From an uncultured Clostridia bacterium (GTDB lineage: Bacteria; Bacillota; Clostridia; Christensenellales; Aristaeellaceae), in NCBI GenBank assembly GCA_946414315.1, contig CAMKNZ010000001.1, forward strand, positions 124,001-188,000: a stretch of 64,000 bases of DNA, given 5' to 3'. A program made the translations under genes and the position numbers. This document shows, piece by piece, positions 38,232 to 48,458 of this stretch. Every line of letters begins with the position of its first letter. Position 1 is the first letter of the stretch. Under the pieces are notes generated by a model. The model saw nothing but the letters and a program-made list of their open reading frames with translations, had not been told where the DNA came from and did no database searches.

Positions 38232-41200
38232 TCAGAACATACTGATCTGGTTCGTCTCGCTCAGTCCCTGCAGTGCCCCCTGGGCCCGCAGCGTTTCGAT
38301 CACGCTGGAGCCGACCTTGCCCCGTTTCTGCAAGTCCTCAATGCTGAGGAACGGTCCGTCTTTCCGCGCTTCCGCGATCGGGATTGCCGCGCTCTCGCCC
38401 AGGCCCGGCAGGCTGATAAACGGACAGCGGATGTTTCCGTCCTCAATCAGGAAGCGCCTGACGTCGCTCTTATACAGATCCACCGGCAGGAATCTGATTC
38501 CGCGCAGGTTCATCTCCAGCACCAGTTCCAGGCAGGTAGCGGTATCCTTATCCCGGGCGCTCGGCGAATCCATGTTCCGGATCTCCCTGATCTTCCGTCT
38601 TGATTCCTCCGGCGGCAGGATCATTGTCGTCGCGTCAAATCCGTCTCCGCGGACCGTGAAATACGCGCAGTAATAAGCCAGCGGCTCATGGACCTTGAAC
38701 CACGCCACCCGCAGGGCCATGGTCACATACGCAACGGCATGTCCCTTGGGGAACATGTATTTGATCTTTTTGCAGCTGTCCAGGAACCAGTCCGGCACCT
38801 GTGCGTCCACCATGGCCTGTTCCATTTCCGGTTTCAGTCCGCGACCTTTCCGGACGCTTTCCATGGTCGTAAACGCCAGCTTGGGTTTCACACCCTTGTC
38901 GATCAGATAGTTCATGATATCGTCACGGCAGCAGACGCATTCGCTCAGCGTTGCGGTTCCGGAAGCGATGATCTCCTGCGCGTTGCCAAGCCATACGTCC
39001 GTTCCGTGGCTCAGGCCGGAAATGCGCAGCAGTTCCTCCATTGTATGCGGCTTGGTCTCTTCCAGCATGCCCCGGACAAATCCCGTACCGAACTCCGGCA
39101 CGCCGTAGGTTCCGGTATTGCACAGGATTTCCTCCGTCGTCACGCCCAGCGCCTCCGGTGAAGAGAAGAGGCTCCGCACCGGCTGGTCGTCCAGCGGCAC
39201 ATCCTTGAAGTTGATGCCTGTCAGCAGTTCCAGCTCATGCAGCATCGTCGGATCATCATGGCCGAGGCAGTCCAGTTTCACCAGGATGTCGTGCATGCTG
39301 TTGAAGTCGAAGTGGGTCGTGGTAAAGTCGCTTTCCAGGTCGTCCGCCGGATGCTGTACCGCGGTAAAGTCATAGATCTCGTATTCCAGGGGTACGACGA
39401 CCATGCCTCCCGGATGCTGGCCTGTCGTGCGCTTGACGCCGGTGCATTTCAGCGCCAGCCGGTCCTTCTCGGCGTTGCCGGCCTGGATCCCGCGCTCTTC
39501 CAGGTATTTGAGCACATAACCGTAGGCCGTCTTGTCCGCCAGGCCGGAAATGGTGCCCGCGCGGAATACATGGTCATGCCCGAACAGCTCTTCCACATAG
39601 TGGTGGGCCCGGTTCTGATACTCGCCTGAGAAGTTCAGGTCGATATCCGGCACTTTGTCTCCCTCAAAGCCAAGAAACACCTCAAAAGGAATATCAAAGC
39701 CGTCCTTGGTCAGCTTCTGTCCGCAGTCCGGGCAGTTCCTGTCCGGCAGGTCCACGCCGACGTGATACTGACTCTTGTCCACGTCGAAAAAACCTTTATG
39801 GCAGCGGGTGCAGCGATAGTGCGGCGGAAGTGCGTTCACTTCGGTGATCCCGCACATCCGGGCCACCAGGCTGGAACCCACGCTGCCGCGGCTGCCTACC
39901 AGATAACCGTCCTCCAGCGAACGGGAAACCAGTTTCTGGGCAATGGAATACAGCGTGCAGTAACCGTATCCTACAATGGATTTCAGTTCTTTCCGCAGCC
40001 GTGCTTCCACAATCTGCGGCAGCGGGGAACCGTACATTTCCTCCGCCGTATCCCAGGTCATCTGCTGGATCCTGTCTTCCGCGTCGTCCCAGAAGGGCTG
40101 GAAGGTATCCTCTCCCTTCGGATGTTTCGGGAACAGCTTGATCTCTTCCACCTGCTCCGCGATCTTCCGAGGGTTGTCGATGACGATCTCTTTCGCTTTG
40201 TCCGCACCGAGATAGGAAAACTCCTCCAGCATCTCGTCCGTCGTCTTGAAATAGAGCGGGGGCTGCTGGTCGGCGTCAGTATACTTCATACCGGCCTGGA
40301 TGATGGCCCGGCCTATGGCGTCGTCCGGATCCAGGAAATGTACGTCTCCCGTGGCCACCACGGGAATATTCAGCTCTTCGCCCAGCTTTACAATCTGCCG
40401 GTTCAGGTCCCGCAGTTCCTCTTCGTCCGCAGCCTGGCCTTCCCGGATCAGGAAGGCGTTGTTCCCGACCGGCTGGATCTCCAGATAGTCGTAGAAGGAT
40501 GCGATCTGTTTCAGCTTTTCATGGTCCTCCCGGTTCAGCACCGCCCGGAACAGTTCGCCGGCTTCGCAGGCGCTGCCCAGGATCAGCCCGTCCCGGCACT
40601 TCTGGATAATCTGCCGCGGCATATGCGGCACACGCTTGAACCAATCCAGATGGCTGATGGAGACCAGCCTGTTCAGGTTCACCAGGCCGGTCCGATTCTT
40701 CGCCAGCAGGATGATATGCCAGCTTTCCCCGATGGCGCCGCCCGTCAGCACCCGGTTCAGGTCCAGCTCGCTGACGGCGTCCGGATATGCCTGACGCGTT
40801 GCCTCAAACATATGTTTCAGGCACAGCGCCGTGGCCCGGGCGTCATGAACTGCCCGGTGGGCGTTCTTCAGGCTCACGCCGAGATGTTTGCACAGCGCGG
40901 CCAGACGGAAGGATTTCAGCTCCGGATACAGTTTCCGGGCATAGGCCAGCGTATCCAGCACAGGCATGGACATATCCATACCCAGCCGTTTCAGTTCCGC
41001 CTTCATCAGGCTTGCGTCAAAATGCGAGTTATGCGCTGCGATCGGCGCGTCCCCGATAAACTCCAGCAGTTTCGGCAGCGCCTCTTCCGCTTTGGGCTGC
41101 CCCTGCAGCATCGCGTCGCTGATCCCTGTCAGCTCCGTGATTTCCGGTCCCAGCGGCTGCCCCGGATCCACCAGCTGAGAAAAGTCTTCAATAATCTCCC

Positions 41201-42707
41201 CGCCTTCCAGCTTCACCGCTCCGATCTCGATGATCCGCGCCTTGCCGGTGTTCAGTCCGGTGCTCTCAAAGTCCAGTACGACCACCGGTCCGTCATAAGG
41301 CCGGTCGTCCGCGTTTTCCACAATCGCTTTTTCGTCGATCAGATAGCCTTCGCAGCCGGGAATCAGTTTGATTTTGCCCTTGGCTGCCCGGAAAGCTGCC
41401 GGGAAAGACTGCAGTACGCCGTGATCTGTCACGGCAACCGCGGGATGGCCCCACTTTGCCGCGCGCTCGATCAGTTTTTCCACAGGCGTCAGCGCGTCCA
41501 TCGTGGACATGTTGGTATGCATGTGGAGCTCGACCCGCTTCTCCTCCGCGGTATCGACCCGCTCCTCTTTTTCCGTTTCAACCATGTCGCGCACGCTGAT
41601 GCACAGATCCCGCGCGTAACTGTCATACAGGCATTCGCCCCGGACCCGGACGCACATGCCGTCCTTAATCCGGTCCGTTTTCTCCTTCACCGCCGCGCGT
41701 TCCTCGTCGGTGATCGGCGTCGCTTCCGCTTCTTCCTTTTTCATGAAGCGGCTGCGGTACCGGAAGAAAATCTTGCACATCACGGAGCTGGTTCCGTCGG
41801 TCACTGCGAAGGTCACCAGCAGCGTTTCGCCGCCCTTCAGTTCCTTCTGCTCCAGATGGAAGATCTCGCCCTGGACAACTACCAGGCCGCTCTCCCCGGT
41901 CAGTTCCCGGATCTCCACCGGCCGGTCCGCAATGCTCCGGCCCATGATCGGCTTCCCGACGGGGGACGCCGGGGCTTCAGGCACCGCTTCTTTCGCTTTT
42001 CCGGCCTGCTCTTTCCGGGGTTTCGCCGGTTTCTTTTCCCCGGCCGGTTTGGCAGGCGCGGCGTTTTCTTCTTTGGCGGTGCTGACCCCGGTTCCGTAGC
42101 GCTCTGCCATTTCCTGAGCTGTCACGGTGATCGCGGCGTCCCGGCGCTCTTCCATCATTTTGCGCAGGCGTTCCTCACGGGTGCCTTCCACGGTCATCTC
42201 CACCCGGATCTTTGCCGTAAAGATATCATAGACTGCCCTCGCAAGCCTTGTTCCGACGTCGCTCTGCCGCATGACCCTCAGACTGATCTCGTCCGGAAAC
42301 ACCAGCGTCAGCAGGCCGTCCATGTCCTCCCCGCCGGTCATTTCGGTTGAATCCGTCAGCTGGTTCTTTTCCATCTGCCAGCCGATCCGGCCGATCCACC
42401 CGCGGGCCATCGGATAATTCCTGCGCAGAAAATCATCCAGCACCCCGCGGTAGGGCGCCGGATCTTCCAGGAAATCTGCCTTCAGGTCCGGGGAACAGAT
42501 CCTGACCGCCAGCGGCCGTCCGGGAAACATTTCCCGCAGAATGGCCTCCAGCTTCAGAAACTGCTTCTCTCCCGCCAGCACGGTGCTGTTGAATGTGATA
42601 TAGGTTTTTCTGGAAGATTTGACATAAGTCACCCGCGGTGCTGACAGTTTCCCCGCCAGTTCCGGGATTTCCCGCGCGATCCGCGCCATCAGATCTTCGT
42701 AGCTCAT
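38232..42707 (-). CDS. polC: DNA polymerase III alpha subunit, Gram-positive PolC type
   Basis: OB domain, PHP (ELHMHTNMSTMDA), DnaQ-like exonuclease (VVLDFESTGLN), polymerase region VPDIDLNFSGEYQ. Confidence 0.97.
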   Translation of the reverse strand: MSYEDLMARIAREIPELAGKLSAPRVTYVKSSRKTYITFNSTVLAGEKQFLKLEAILREMFPGRPLAVRICSPDLKADFLEDPAPYRGVLDDFLRRNYPMARGWIGRIGWQMEKNQLTDSTEMTGGEDMDGLLTLVFPDEISLRVMRQSDVGTRLARAVYDIFTAKIRVEMTVEGTREERLRKMMEERRDAAITVTAQEMAERYGTGVSTAKEENAAPAKPAGEKKPAKPRKEQAGKAKEAVPEAPASPVGKPIMGRSIADRPVEIRELTGESGLVVVQGEIFHLEQKELKGGETLLVTFAVTDGTSSVMCKIFFRYRSRFMKKEEAEATPITDEERAAVKEKTDRIKDGMCVRVRGECLYDSYARDLCISVRDMVETEKEERVDTAEEKRVELHMHTNMSTMDALTPVEKLIERAAKWGHPAVAVTDHGVLQSFPAAFRAAKGKIKLIPGCEGYLIDEKAIVENADDRPYDGPVVVLDFESTGLNTGKARIIEIGAVKLEGGEIIEDFSQLVDPGQPLGPEITELTGISDAMLQGQPKAEEALPKLLEFIGDAPIAAHNSHFDASLMKAELKRLGMDMSMPVLDTLAYARKLYPELKSFRLAALCKHLGVSLKNAHRAVHDARATALCLKHMFEATRQAYPDAVSELDLNRVLTGGAIGESWHIILLAKNRTGLVNLNRLVSISHLDWFKRVPHMPRQIIQKCRDGLILGSACEAGELFRAVLNREDHEKLKQIASFYDYLEIQPVGNNAFLIREGQAADEEELRDLNRQIVKLGEELNIPVVATGDVHFLDPDDAIGRAIIQAGMKYTDADQQPPLYFKTTDEMLEEFSYLGADKAKEIVIDNPRKIAEQVEEIKLFPKHPKGEDTFQPFWDDAEDRIQQMTWDTAEEMYGSPLPQIVEARLRKELKSIVGYGYCTLYSIAQKLVSRSLEDGYLVGSRGSVGSSLVARMCGITEVNALPPHYRCTRCHKGFFDVDKSQYHVGVDLPDRNCPDCGQKLTKDGFDIPFEVFLGFEGDKVPDIDLNFSGEYQNRAHHYVEELFGHDHVFRAGTISGLADKTAYGYVLKYLEERGIQAGNAEKDRLALKCTGVKRTTGQHPGGMVVVPLEYEIYDFTAVQHPADDLESDFTTTHFDFNSMHDILVKLDCLGHDDPTMLHELELLTGINFKDVPLDDQPVRSLFSSPEALGVTTEEILCNTGTYGVPEFGTGFVRGMLEETKPHTMEELLRISGLSHGTDVWLGNAQEIIASGTATLSECVCCRDDIMNYLIDKGVKPKLAFTTMESVRKGRGLKPEMEQAMVDAQVPDWFLDSCKKIKYMFPKGHAVAYVTMALRVAWFKVHEPLAYYCAYFTVRGDGFDATTMILPPEESRRKIREIRNMDSPSARDKDTATCLELVLEMNLRGIRFLPVDLYKSDVRRFLIEDGNIRCPFISLPGLGESAAIPIAEARKDGPFLSIEDLQKRGKVGSSVIETLRAQGALQGLSETNQISMF

Positions 42708-42710
42708 CTG

Positions 42711-43754
42711 TTATCCTTTGATCATTTTCTTCACTTCAGCAATCAGGATCTCCGCCAGGTCTCCCTGGACCTTCCGGGGTTCCCGGCCCTTCACAAACAG
42801 CGCGCCGCCGTCCTTCCCGCCGGCGATGCCCACGTCTGCTTCCCGGCCCTCGCCCAGGCCGTTTACGATACAGCCCATCACCGCCACCTTCAGCGGCACC
42901 GTCACATCGGACAGTTCCGCTTCCACCCGCCGGGCAATCTGCTCCACCGGAATGCAGGTCCGCCCGCAGGTCGGGCAGGCGATCAGCTGAACGCCCCGGG
43001 TCCGCAGGTTCAGCGCCCGAAGGATATCCCAGGCCGCTTTCGCCTCCGGCAGCGGATCCCCGCTCAGGCTCACGCGGATCGTGTCGCCGATACCGTCCGC
43101 CAGCAGCGCGCCGATACCGATGGCGCTCTTCACCGTACCCTGTCCCGGAAGACCCGCTTCCGTAACGCCCAGGTGCAGGGGATAATCACAGCGTTCATGG
43201 GCCAGCCGGTAGGCGTCGATGGTCAGCTTCACATCGCTGGATTTCATGCTCAGCACGATGTCGTAAAAACCTGCCTTCTCCAGCATCCGAGCATGTCCCA
43301 GCGCGCTCTCCACCAGGCATTCCGCTGTCGGTCCGCCGTACTTTGCCAGCAGGTCCTTCTCTGCGGATCCGCTGTTCACGCCGATCCGGATCGGAATACC
43401 GTGGGCTTTCGCACAGTCCGCCAGTTCGCGCACCCGGGCTTCCCCGCCGATGTTGCCTGGATTGATCCGCAGTTTCGCAATCCCGTTCTCAGCGGAGCGG
43501 ATCGCCAGCTTATAGTCAAAATGGATATCCGCAACCAGCGGCACGGGGCTTTTCGCCGCCAGCGTCTTCACGGTTTCGGCACAGGCTTCGTCATATACGC
43601 TGACCCGCACGATGTCGCAGCCCGCGTCGTGCAGCGCGCAGATCTGCTTCAGCGTCGCTTCCGCGTCCCGGGTGTCCGTATTCGTCATGCTCTGCACCAG
43701 TACCGGATTCCCGCCGCCCAGCTGCAATCCGCCGACATTCACCGTTTTTGTCAT
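42711..43754 (-). CDS. ispG: 4-hydroxy-3-methylbut-2-en-1-yl diphosphate synthase
   Basis: VGGLQLGGGNPVLVQSMTNTDTRD, CPTCGRTCIPVEQIA, VAVMGCIVNGLGE. Confidence 0.96.
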   Translation of the reverse strand: MTKTVNVGGLQLGGGNPVLVQSMTNTDTRDAEATLKQICALHDAGCDIVRVSVYDEACAETVKTLAAKSPVPLVADIHFDYKLAIRSAENGIAKLRINPGNIGGEARVRELADCAKAHGIPIRIGVNSGSAEKDLLAKYGGPTAECLVESALGHARMLEKAGFYDIVLSMKSSDVKLTIDAYRLAHERCDYPLHLGVTEAGLPGQGTVKSAIGIGALLADGIGDTIRVSLSGDPLPEAKAAWDILRALNLRTRGVQLIACPTCGRTCIPVEQIARRVEAELSDVTVPLKVAVMGCIVNGLGEGREADVGIAGGKDGGALFVKGREPRKVQGDLAEILIAEVKKMIKG

Positions 43755-43764
43755 TGCTTTTCTC

Positions 43765-44835
43765 CTAACCGAACAGTCTCATAATGTCCTTGAATGTAAA
43801 GAAGATCATCAGACCGAACAGGAATACCATTCCGATCAGATGCACCATGGCTTCTTTTTCCGGCGGCACAGGTTTGCGCCGGATCACCTCCACGATCCCG
43901 AATACCAGACGGCTTCCGTCCAGTCCGGGAATCGGCAGCAGGTTCATCAGCCCCAGGTTGATCGAGATCAGCACCAGCAGCTGAACATATGCGCTCAGAC
44001 CGCCTTCCTGAACTTCCGTGGATACCAGGCTCACGATCCCCACCGGTCCGGACGTCTGATCCAGTCCTTTTCCGGTCGTCACCAGGTCTTTCAGCGCGCC
44101 GAGGATCGCTCCGGAAGCGTTCGCGCACCATTCCCAGGAATGCTGAAAACCGCCCAGGAAGGTTTCCGGCTGTGTCTCCAGCCGGTATACGCCGCCGATC
44201 GTCACGCCGATCCGCATCTTGTTCTCTTCCGCGTCCCAGATCGGCGTCATTTCGGTTTCGAAGGTCTCTTCTCCGCGCCGGATCGTCATCCGCAGCGGAG
44301 CGTCTCCTTCCTTCCAGCCGCCGATTGTATCCAGCAGCGTTCCCATTGTGCCGTCCAGCATGTTCACGCCGTTGATTTCCGTCACCACGTCTCCCGCCTG
44401 CATCCCGGCGGAATAGGCCGGCCCGGCGGCCATCACCTCAGCGATATAGGGATCGATCCCCTTCACCGTGCTGACGCCGTTCGCCCAGAAAAAGACCGTA
44501 GCCAGCACAAACGCCAGCACAAAGTTCATCATCGGCCCCATCAGGATTACGAACAGCCGTTTCCACACATTCTGCTTCGGGAACGCGCGGGGATCATCCT
44601 TCGAAACGCCCTTGGTATCGTCTTCGCCGTAGAAGGCGCAGAAACCGCCCAGGGGGATCGCCCGGATGCTGAAATCCGTCTCGTACTTTTTGCTCTTCCA
44701 CTTTACAAGTTTCGGACCCATCCCTACCGCAAACTCCCGGACTTCGATCTTCATCGCCCGGGCCGCCAGGAAATGGCCGAATTCATGCACCGTGATCAGG
44801 ATCGCCAATAGCAATATCGCTAAAAGAATATACAC
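43765..44835 (-). CDS. rseP: Site-2 protease / RIP metalloprotease
   Basis: VHEFGHFLAARA, PDZ, MNLLPIPGLDGSRL. Confidence 0.94.
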   Translation of the reverse strand: MYILLAILLLAILITVHEFGHFLAARAMKIEVREFAVGMGPKLVKWKSKKYETDFSIRAIPLGGFCAFYGEDDTKGVSKDDPRAFPKQNVWKRLFVILMGPMMNFVLAFVLATVFFWANGVSTVKGIDPYIAEVMAAGPAYSAGMQAGDVVTEINGVNMLDGTMGTLLDTIGGWKEGDAPLRMTIRRGEETFETEMTPIWDAEENKMRIGVTIGGVYRLETQPETFLGGFQHSWEWCANASGAILGALKDLVTTGKGLDQTSGPVGIVSLVSTEVQEGGLSAYVQLLVLISINLGLMNLLPIPGLDGSRLVFGIVEVIRRKPVPPEKEAMVHLIGMVFLFGLMIFFTFKDIMRLFG

Positions 44836-44864
44836 TCCGTCTTTGTCCTTTTCTTAATTCTTTA

Positions 44865-46013
44865 TCACGCCCGTGCGGCTTCGCGTGCACGCCGGTCCGC
44901 TTCCCAGATATCCTCAATGCAGTCCGCAGGCAACCCGGCCAGTTTATCCAGCGCCCGCTCCACGCGCACGGCGATCTCCCCGAAGGAAATCTCTTCCCGC
45001 AGGAACGCGGCAACCGCCTCTTCATTGGCGCCGTTGAACACGGTGCAGGCCGCGCCGCCGTCGCGCAGGCACTCCCTGGCCATCCGTAATGCGGGGAACT
45101 TTTCCTCGTCCGGCTTTTCAAAAGTCAGGCTGCCCAGCGCAAACAGGTCCGGCGCCGGGACTCCCGTTTCGATGCGTTCCGGGAACGCCATAGCGTATCC
45201 GATCGGCACCCGCATGTCCGGCTCACCGAGCTGGGCCAGCACGGCCCCGTCTTTGAAGACGATCGCGCTGTGTACAATGCTCTGGGGATGAACCACGACC
45301 TCGATCCGGTCCTCCGTCATATCAAACAGCCACCGGGCTTCCATGATCTCCAGGCCCTTGTTGAACATGCTGGCGCTGTCCACGGTGATTTTCGCGCCCA
45401 TGTTCCAGTTGGGATGTTTCAGGGCCTCAGCTCTTGTGGCTTTCTCAATCCGGGCCTTCTCCCAGGTCCGGAAGGGGCCGCCCGATGCGGTCAGCAGGAT
45501 CTTTTCGGGTTTGTTTCCGCCCGCCGCCTGCAGGCACTGGAAAATCGCGCTGTGCTCACTGTCCACCGGCAGGAGCGGTTTCCCGGCTTTCCGGGCCAGT
45601 TCCGTCACCAGGTGGCCGCCGGTCACCAGCGCTTCCTTGTTGGCAAGCAGCACCTGCTTCCCGGCGTTCAGGGCATCCATCACACCCTGCAGCCCGGCGA
45701 TGCCCACAATGCTGACCAGCACCATCTCCGCGTCCGTTTCCGCAGCGGCAGCGTGCAGCGCTTCCCTGCCGGCAATAAAGCGGCAGAACTTCAGGTCTTC
45801 CGGGATCTCCTTCGGATCAAAGCCTTCCGTCAGTCCGGCGATCTCCGGCCGGAATTCCCGTACCTGTTCAAAAAGCTTCTCCCGGCTTCCCCGGGCGGTC
45901 AGCGCCGTAACCTGAAACCGGTCCGGATGCCGCCGGCACAGGTCCAGCGCCTGCGTCCCGATGGATCCGGTCGATCCCAGTATTGCAATCTTTCTCATCT
46001 GGCCCTCTCTCAA
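44865..46013 (-). CDS. dxr: 1-deoxy-D-xylulose-5-phosphate reductoisomerase
   Basis: ILGSTGSIGTQALDL, LLANKEALVTGG, LPVDSEHSAIFQCL, LTASGGPF. Confidence 0.96.
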   Translation of the reverse strand: MREGQMRKIAILGSTGSIGTQALDLCRRHPDRFQVTALTARGSREKLFEQVREFRPEIAGLTEGFDPKEIPEDLKFCRFIAGREALHAAAAETDAEMVLVSIVGIAGLQGVMDALNAGKQVLLANKEALVTGGHLVTELARKAGKPLLPVDSEHSAIFQCLQAAGGNKPEKILLTASGGPFRTWEKARIEKATRAEALKHPNWNMGAKITVDSASMFNKGLEIMEARWLFDMTEDRIEVVVHPQSIVHSAIVFKDGAVLAQLGEPDMRVPIGYAMAFPERIETGVPAPDLFALGSLTFEKPDEEKFPALRMARECLRDGGAACTVFNGANEEAVAAFLREEISFGEIAVRVERALDKLAGLPADCIEDIWEADRRAREAARA

Positions 46014-46023
46014 TACGTCTCTG

Positions 46024-46869
46024 TCAGCCGATCGGTGTCATGATCAGCGTGCGGAAGAACAGCAGGTAGCAATACATCAGCACCGCCATAAACAACACGC
46101 TGTCCAGCCGGTCCAGCATGCCGCCGTGTCCGGGAAACAGGTTGGAAAAATCCTTGATTCCGCTGTGGCGTTTGACCAGGCTGGCAAACAGGTCGCCGAT
46201 CTGTCCGGCGATTCCGCCGAAAAAGCCCAGCAGCAGGTAATGCCACCAAACCGGCAGTTTTGCCAGTGTCGGTGCGTCACAGAATACATGGCTCAGTCCG
46301 AACACCGCCATCGCCGCGACCATGCTTCCCACCAGTCCGCCGACACTTCCGGCGATCGTCTTTTTCGGGCTGACCGCCGGACAGAACTTCGGTCCGCCGA
46401 TCGTACTGCCGGCATACAGGGCGAAGACGTCTCCCAGCAGCGGCACGCTGAAAGTCAGGCAAAGCAGCACAACCTCCACCGCCTTCTGCCCGGGCAGCAG
46501 GCTCAGCGCCACCAGGCTCAGCCCCGGCAGGGCCACCGTCAGCAGCGGCAGCGCGCTCATACTCAGGTCTGTCAGCTCCGGTTCCGTGCGGAAAAGAATC
46601 TGCGTTACCATGAAGAAAAGGGCGGCCGCCAGCAGCGGCACAATGACTTTCTCGCCGAACAGGATCGTCAGCGGCACAGACGTGGCCATGATCACCCAGG
46701 TCGGCCAGGAAACCACCTGGTGTCCCGCCGTTACCAGGGCATGATACTCTTCCCATACCGCAAAGCTGACGCAGATCAGGGTCGCCAGCGCCATGCACCA
46801 GTTCGGCGCCCAGAGATTGATCGCCAGAAACGCGGTCAGCGCCAGTCCCGTAATCAGTCTTTGTTTCAT
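46024..46869 (-). CDS. cdsA: Phosphatidate cytidylyltransferase
   Basis: GQIGDLFASLVKRHSGIKDFSNLFPGHGGMLDRLDS. Confidence 0.94.
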   Translation of the reverse strand: MKQRLITGLALTAFLAINLWAPNWCMALATLICVSFAVWEEYHALVTAGHQVVSWPTWVIMATSVPLTILFGEKVIVPLLAAALFFMVTQILFRTEPELTDLSMSALPLLTVALPGLSLVALSLLPGQKAVEVVLLCLTFSVPLLGDVFALYAGSTIGGPKFCPAVSPKKTIAGSVGGLVGSMVAAMAVFGLSHVFCDAPTLAKLPVWWHYLLLGFFGGIAGQIGDLFASLVKRHSGIKDFSNLFPGHGGMLDRLDSVLFMAVLMYCYLLFFRTLIMTPIG

Positions 46870-46871
46870 CG

Positions 46872-47633
46872 TTATCTTCCTCCAAAGCGCCGCTCCCTGT
46901 GCGCATACGCTTCCAGCGCCTCGTCATAGTCATGCACCGTAAAGTCCGGCCACAATACCGTCGGAAACAGGAATTCCGCATAGGCGTTCTGATACAGCAT
47001 AAAGTTGCTCAGCCGCTGTTCCCCGCTCGTGCGGATCAGCAGATCCACATCCGGCTGGCCCCGGGTATACAGGTGATCGGAGATCGTCTGCTCGTTGATC
47101 TCCTCTTCCCGGATCGTCCCGTTCCGGACCAGGGTCGCGATCTCTTTCGCTGCCCGGACCAGTTCCGCCTTTCCGCCGTAGTTCACGGCGATGTTCAGCC
47201 GCAGGCCGGTATTCTTCCTGGTACGGTTCTCCGCTTCAATCAGCGTCTCCCGCTGTTTTTCCGGCAGGCCGCCCTTGTCGCCAAGGATCAGGATCCGTAC
47301 GTTCTTCGCGTCCAGCTCGTCAATCTCGGAAGCAAAGAAATCCAGGATCAGCTGCATCAGAGCGGCCACTTCTTCCTCCGACCGGCTCCAGTTCTCCGTT
47401 GAGAAAGCATACAGGCTCAGCGCGCCGATGCCCAGGTCATCCGTATGGCGGATGATCTCCCGCAGGGTTTCCGTTCCCTGGCGGTGTCCCTTGGACACGC
47501 TCAGCTTGTGTTTCTTTGCCCAGCGGCCGTTTCCGTCCATGATGATGGCCACATGTTTCGGCAGCCGGTCAAACTCGTCCGATGTCCGCGGCGGCTTCTT
47601 CAGTGCCAGGGATAACGCCGTCTTCAGCTTCAT
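46872..47633 (-). CDS. uppS: Isoprenyl (undecaprenyl) diphosphate synthase
   Basis: HVAIIMDGNGRWAKK, LSLYAFSTENW, DLLIRTSGEQRLSNFMLYQNAYAEF. Confidence 0.96.
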   Translation of the reverse strand: MKLKTALSLALKKPPRTSDEFDRLPKHVAIIMDGNGRWAKKHKLSVSKGHRQGTETLREIIRHTDDLGIGALSLYAFSTENWSRSEEEVAALMQLILDFFASEIDELDAKNVRILILGDKGGLPEKQRETLIEAENRTRKNTGLRLNIAVNYGGKAELVRAAKEIATLVRNGTIREEEINEQTISDHLYTRGQPDVDLLIRTSGEQRLSNFMLYQNAYAEFLFPTVLWPDFTVHDYDEALEAYAHRERRFGGR

Positions 47634-47762
47634 TCTTTTTCCCCTTCATCGTCCTGCCGGAATCCGCCTTCCGGCGGTCGGAATTCAGCCATGGTTAACA
47701 GATATATTTTATCATATTTCCCGCTTTCTGTCATTGACTTATCGTTCCAGCCGGCATGAATG

Positions 47763-47786
47763 AAAAACCCGCCTCTCGGCGGGTTT
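47763..47786 (-). terminator. Rho-independent terminator of frr
   Basis: aaacccgcc/ggcgggttt stem, 4-nt loop, ttttt tail on minus strand. Confidence 0.8.
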
Positions 47787-47808
47787 GCGTGTCCGGCGGA
47801 GCGCTCCG

Positions 47809-48366
47809 TCAGACCTCCATGATTTCTTTTTCTTTCTTTGCGTAGATCTCGTCCACTTCTTTGACTGCCTTGTCCGTCAGCTTTTGCATATCCTCTTCGG
47901 CGTCCCGCTGATCGTCCTCGGTGATCTCGCTGTTCTTCTTCAGCTTCTTGATCTGCTCGATGGCGTCCCGGCGGATGGAACGGATCGCGACTTTCGTCTC
48001 CTCGGCACCCTTGGAGGCCACCTTGGTCAGATCCCGGCGGCGTTCCTCGTTCAGTTCCGGGAATACCAGGCGGATGATCTTGCCGTCGTTGGACGGATTA
48101 ATGCCCAGCTCGCTCTTCTGGATCGCTTTCTCAATCTGGGGGATCAGCTTGGCTTCCCAGGGAGCAATCACCAGCAGCCGGGGTTCCGGAGAAGAGATGT
48201 TGCCGATCTGGGGGATCGGCGTCGGCGTGCCGTAATAGTCCACCATGATCCGGTCCAGCAGTTTCGGATTGGCGCGGCCCGCGCGCAGGCCCATCATATC
48301 CCGCTCGTACACCTCGCAGGATTTCTTCATTTTTTCTTTCGCGGTGTCCAAAATATCCTGAAGCAT
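47809..48366 (-). CDS. frr: Ribosome recycling factor
   Basis: GLRAGRANPKLLDRIMVDYYGTPTPIPQIGNI, NDGKIIRLVFPELNEERRRDLTK. Confidence 0.97.
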   Translation of the reverse strand: MLQDILDTAKEKMKKSCEVYERDMMGLRAGRANPKLLDRIMVDYYGTPTPIPQIGNISSPEPRLLVIAPWEAKLIPQIEKAIQKSELGINPSNDGKIIRLVFPELNEERRRDLTKVASKGAEETKVAIRSIRRDAIEQIKKLKKNSEITEDDQRDAEEDMQKLTDKAVKEVDEIYAKKEKEIMEV

Positions 48367-48458
48367 GGGGTTTCCTCCTTAATGCTTTATTCGGTCGCAA
48401 AAAATGTCTGCGGATATTATACCGTTTTTTGTCCTCTCTGGCAACAGATTTTTCCGGA

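Noticed and set aside
39762-42350. 862-aa plus-strand ORF opposite polC
   Set aside because: Antisense shadow of PolC; no RBS-supported start or recognisable domain
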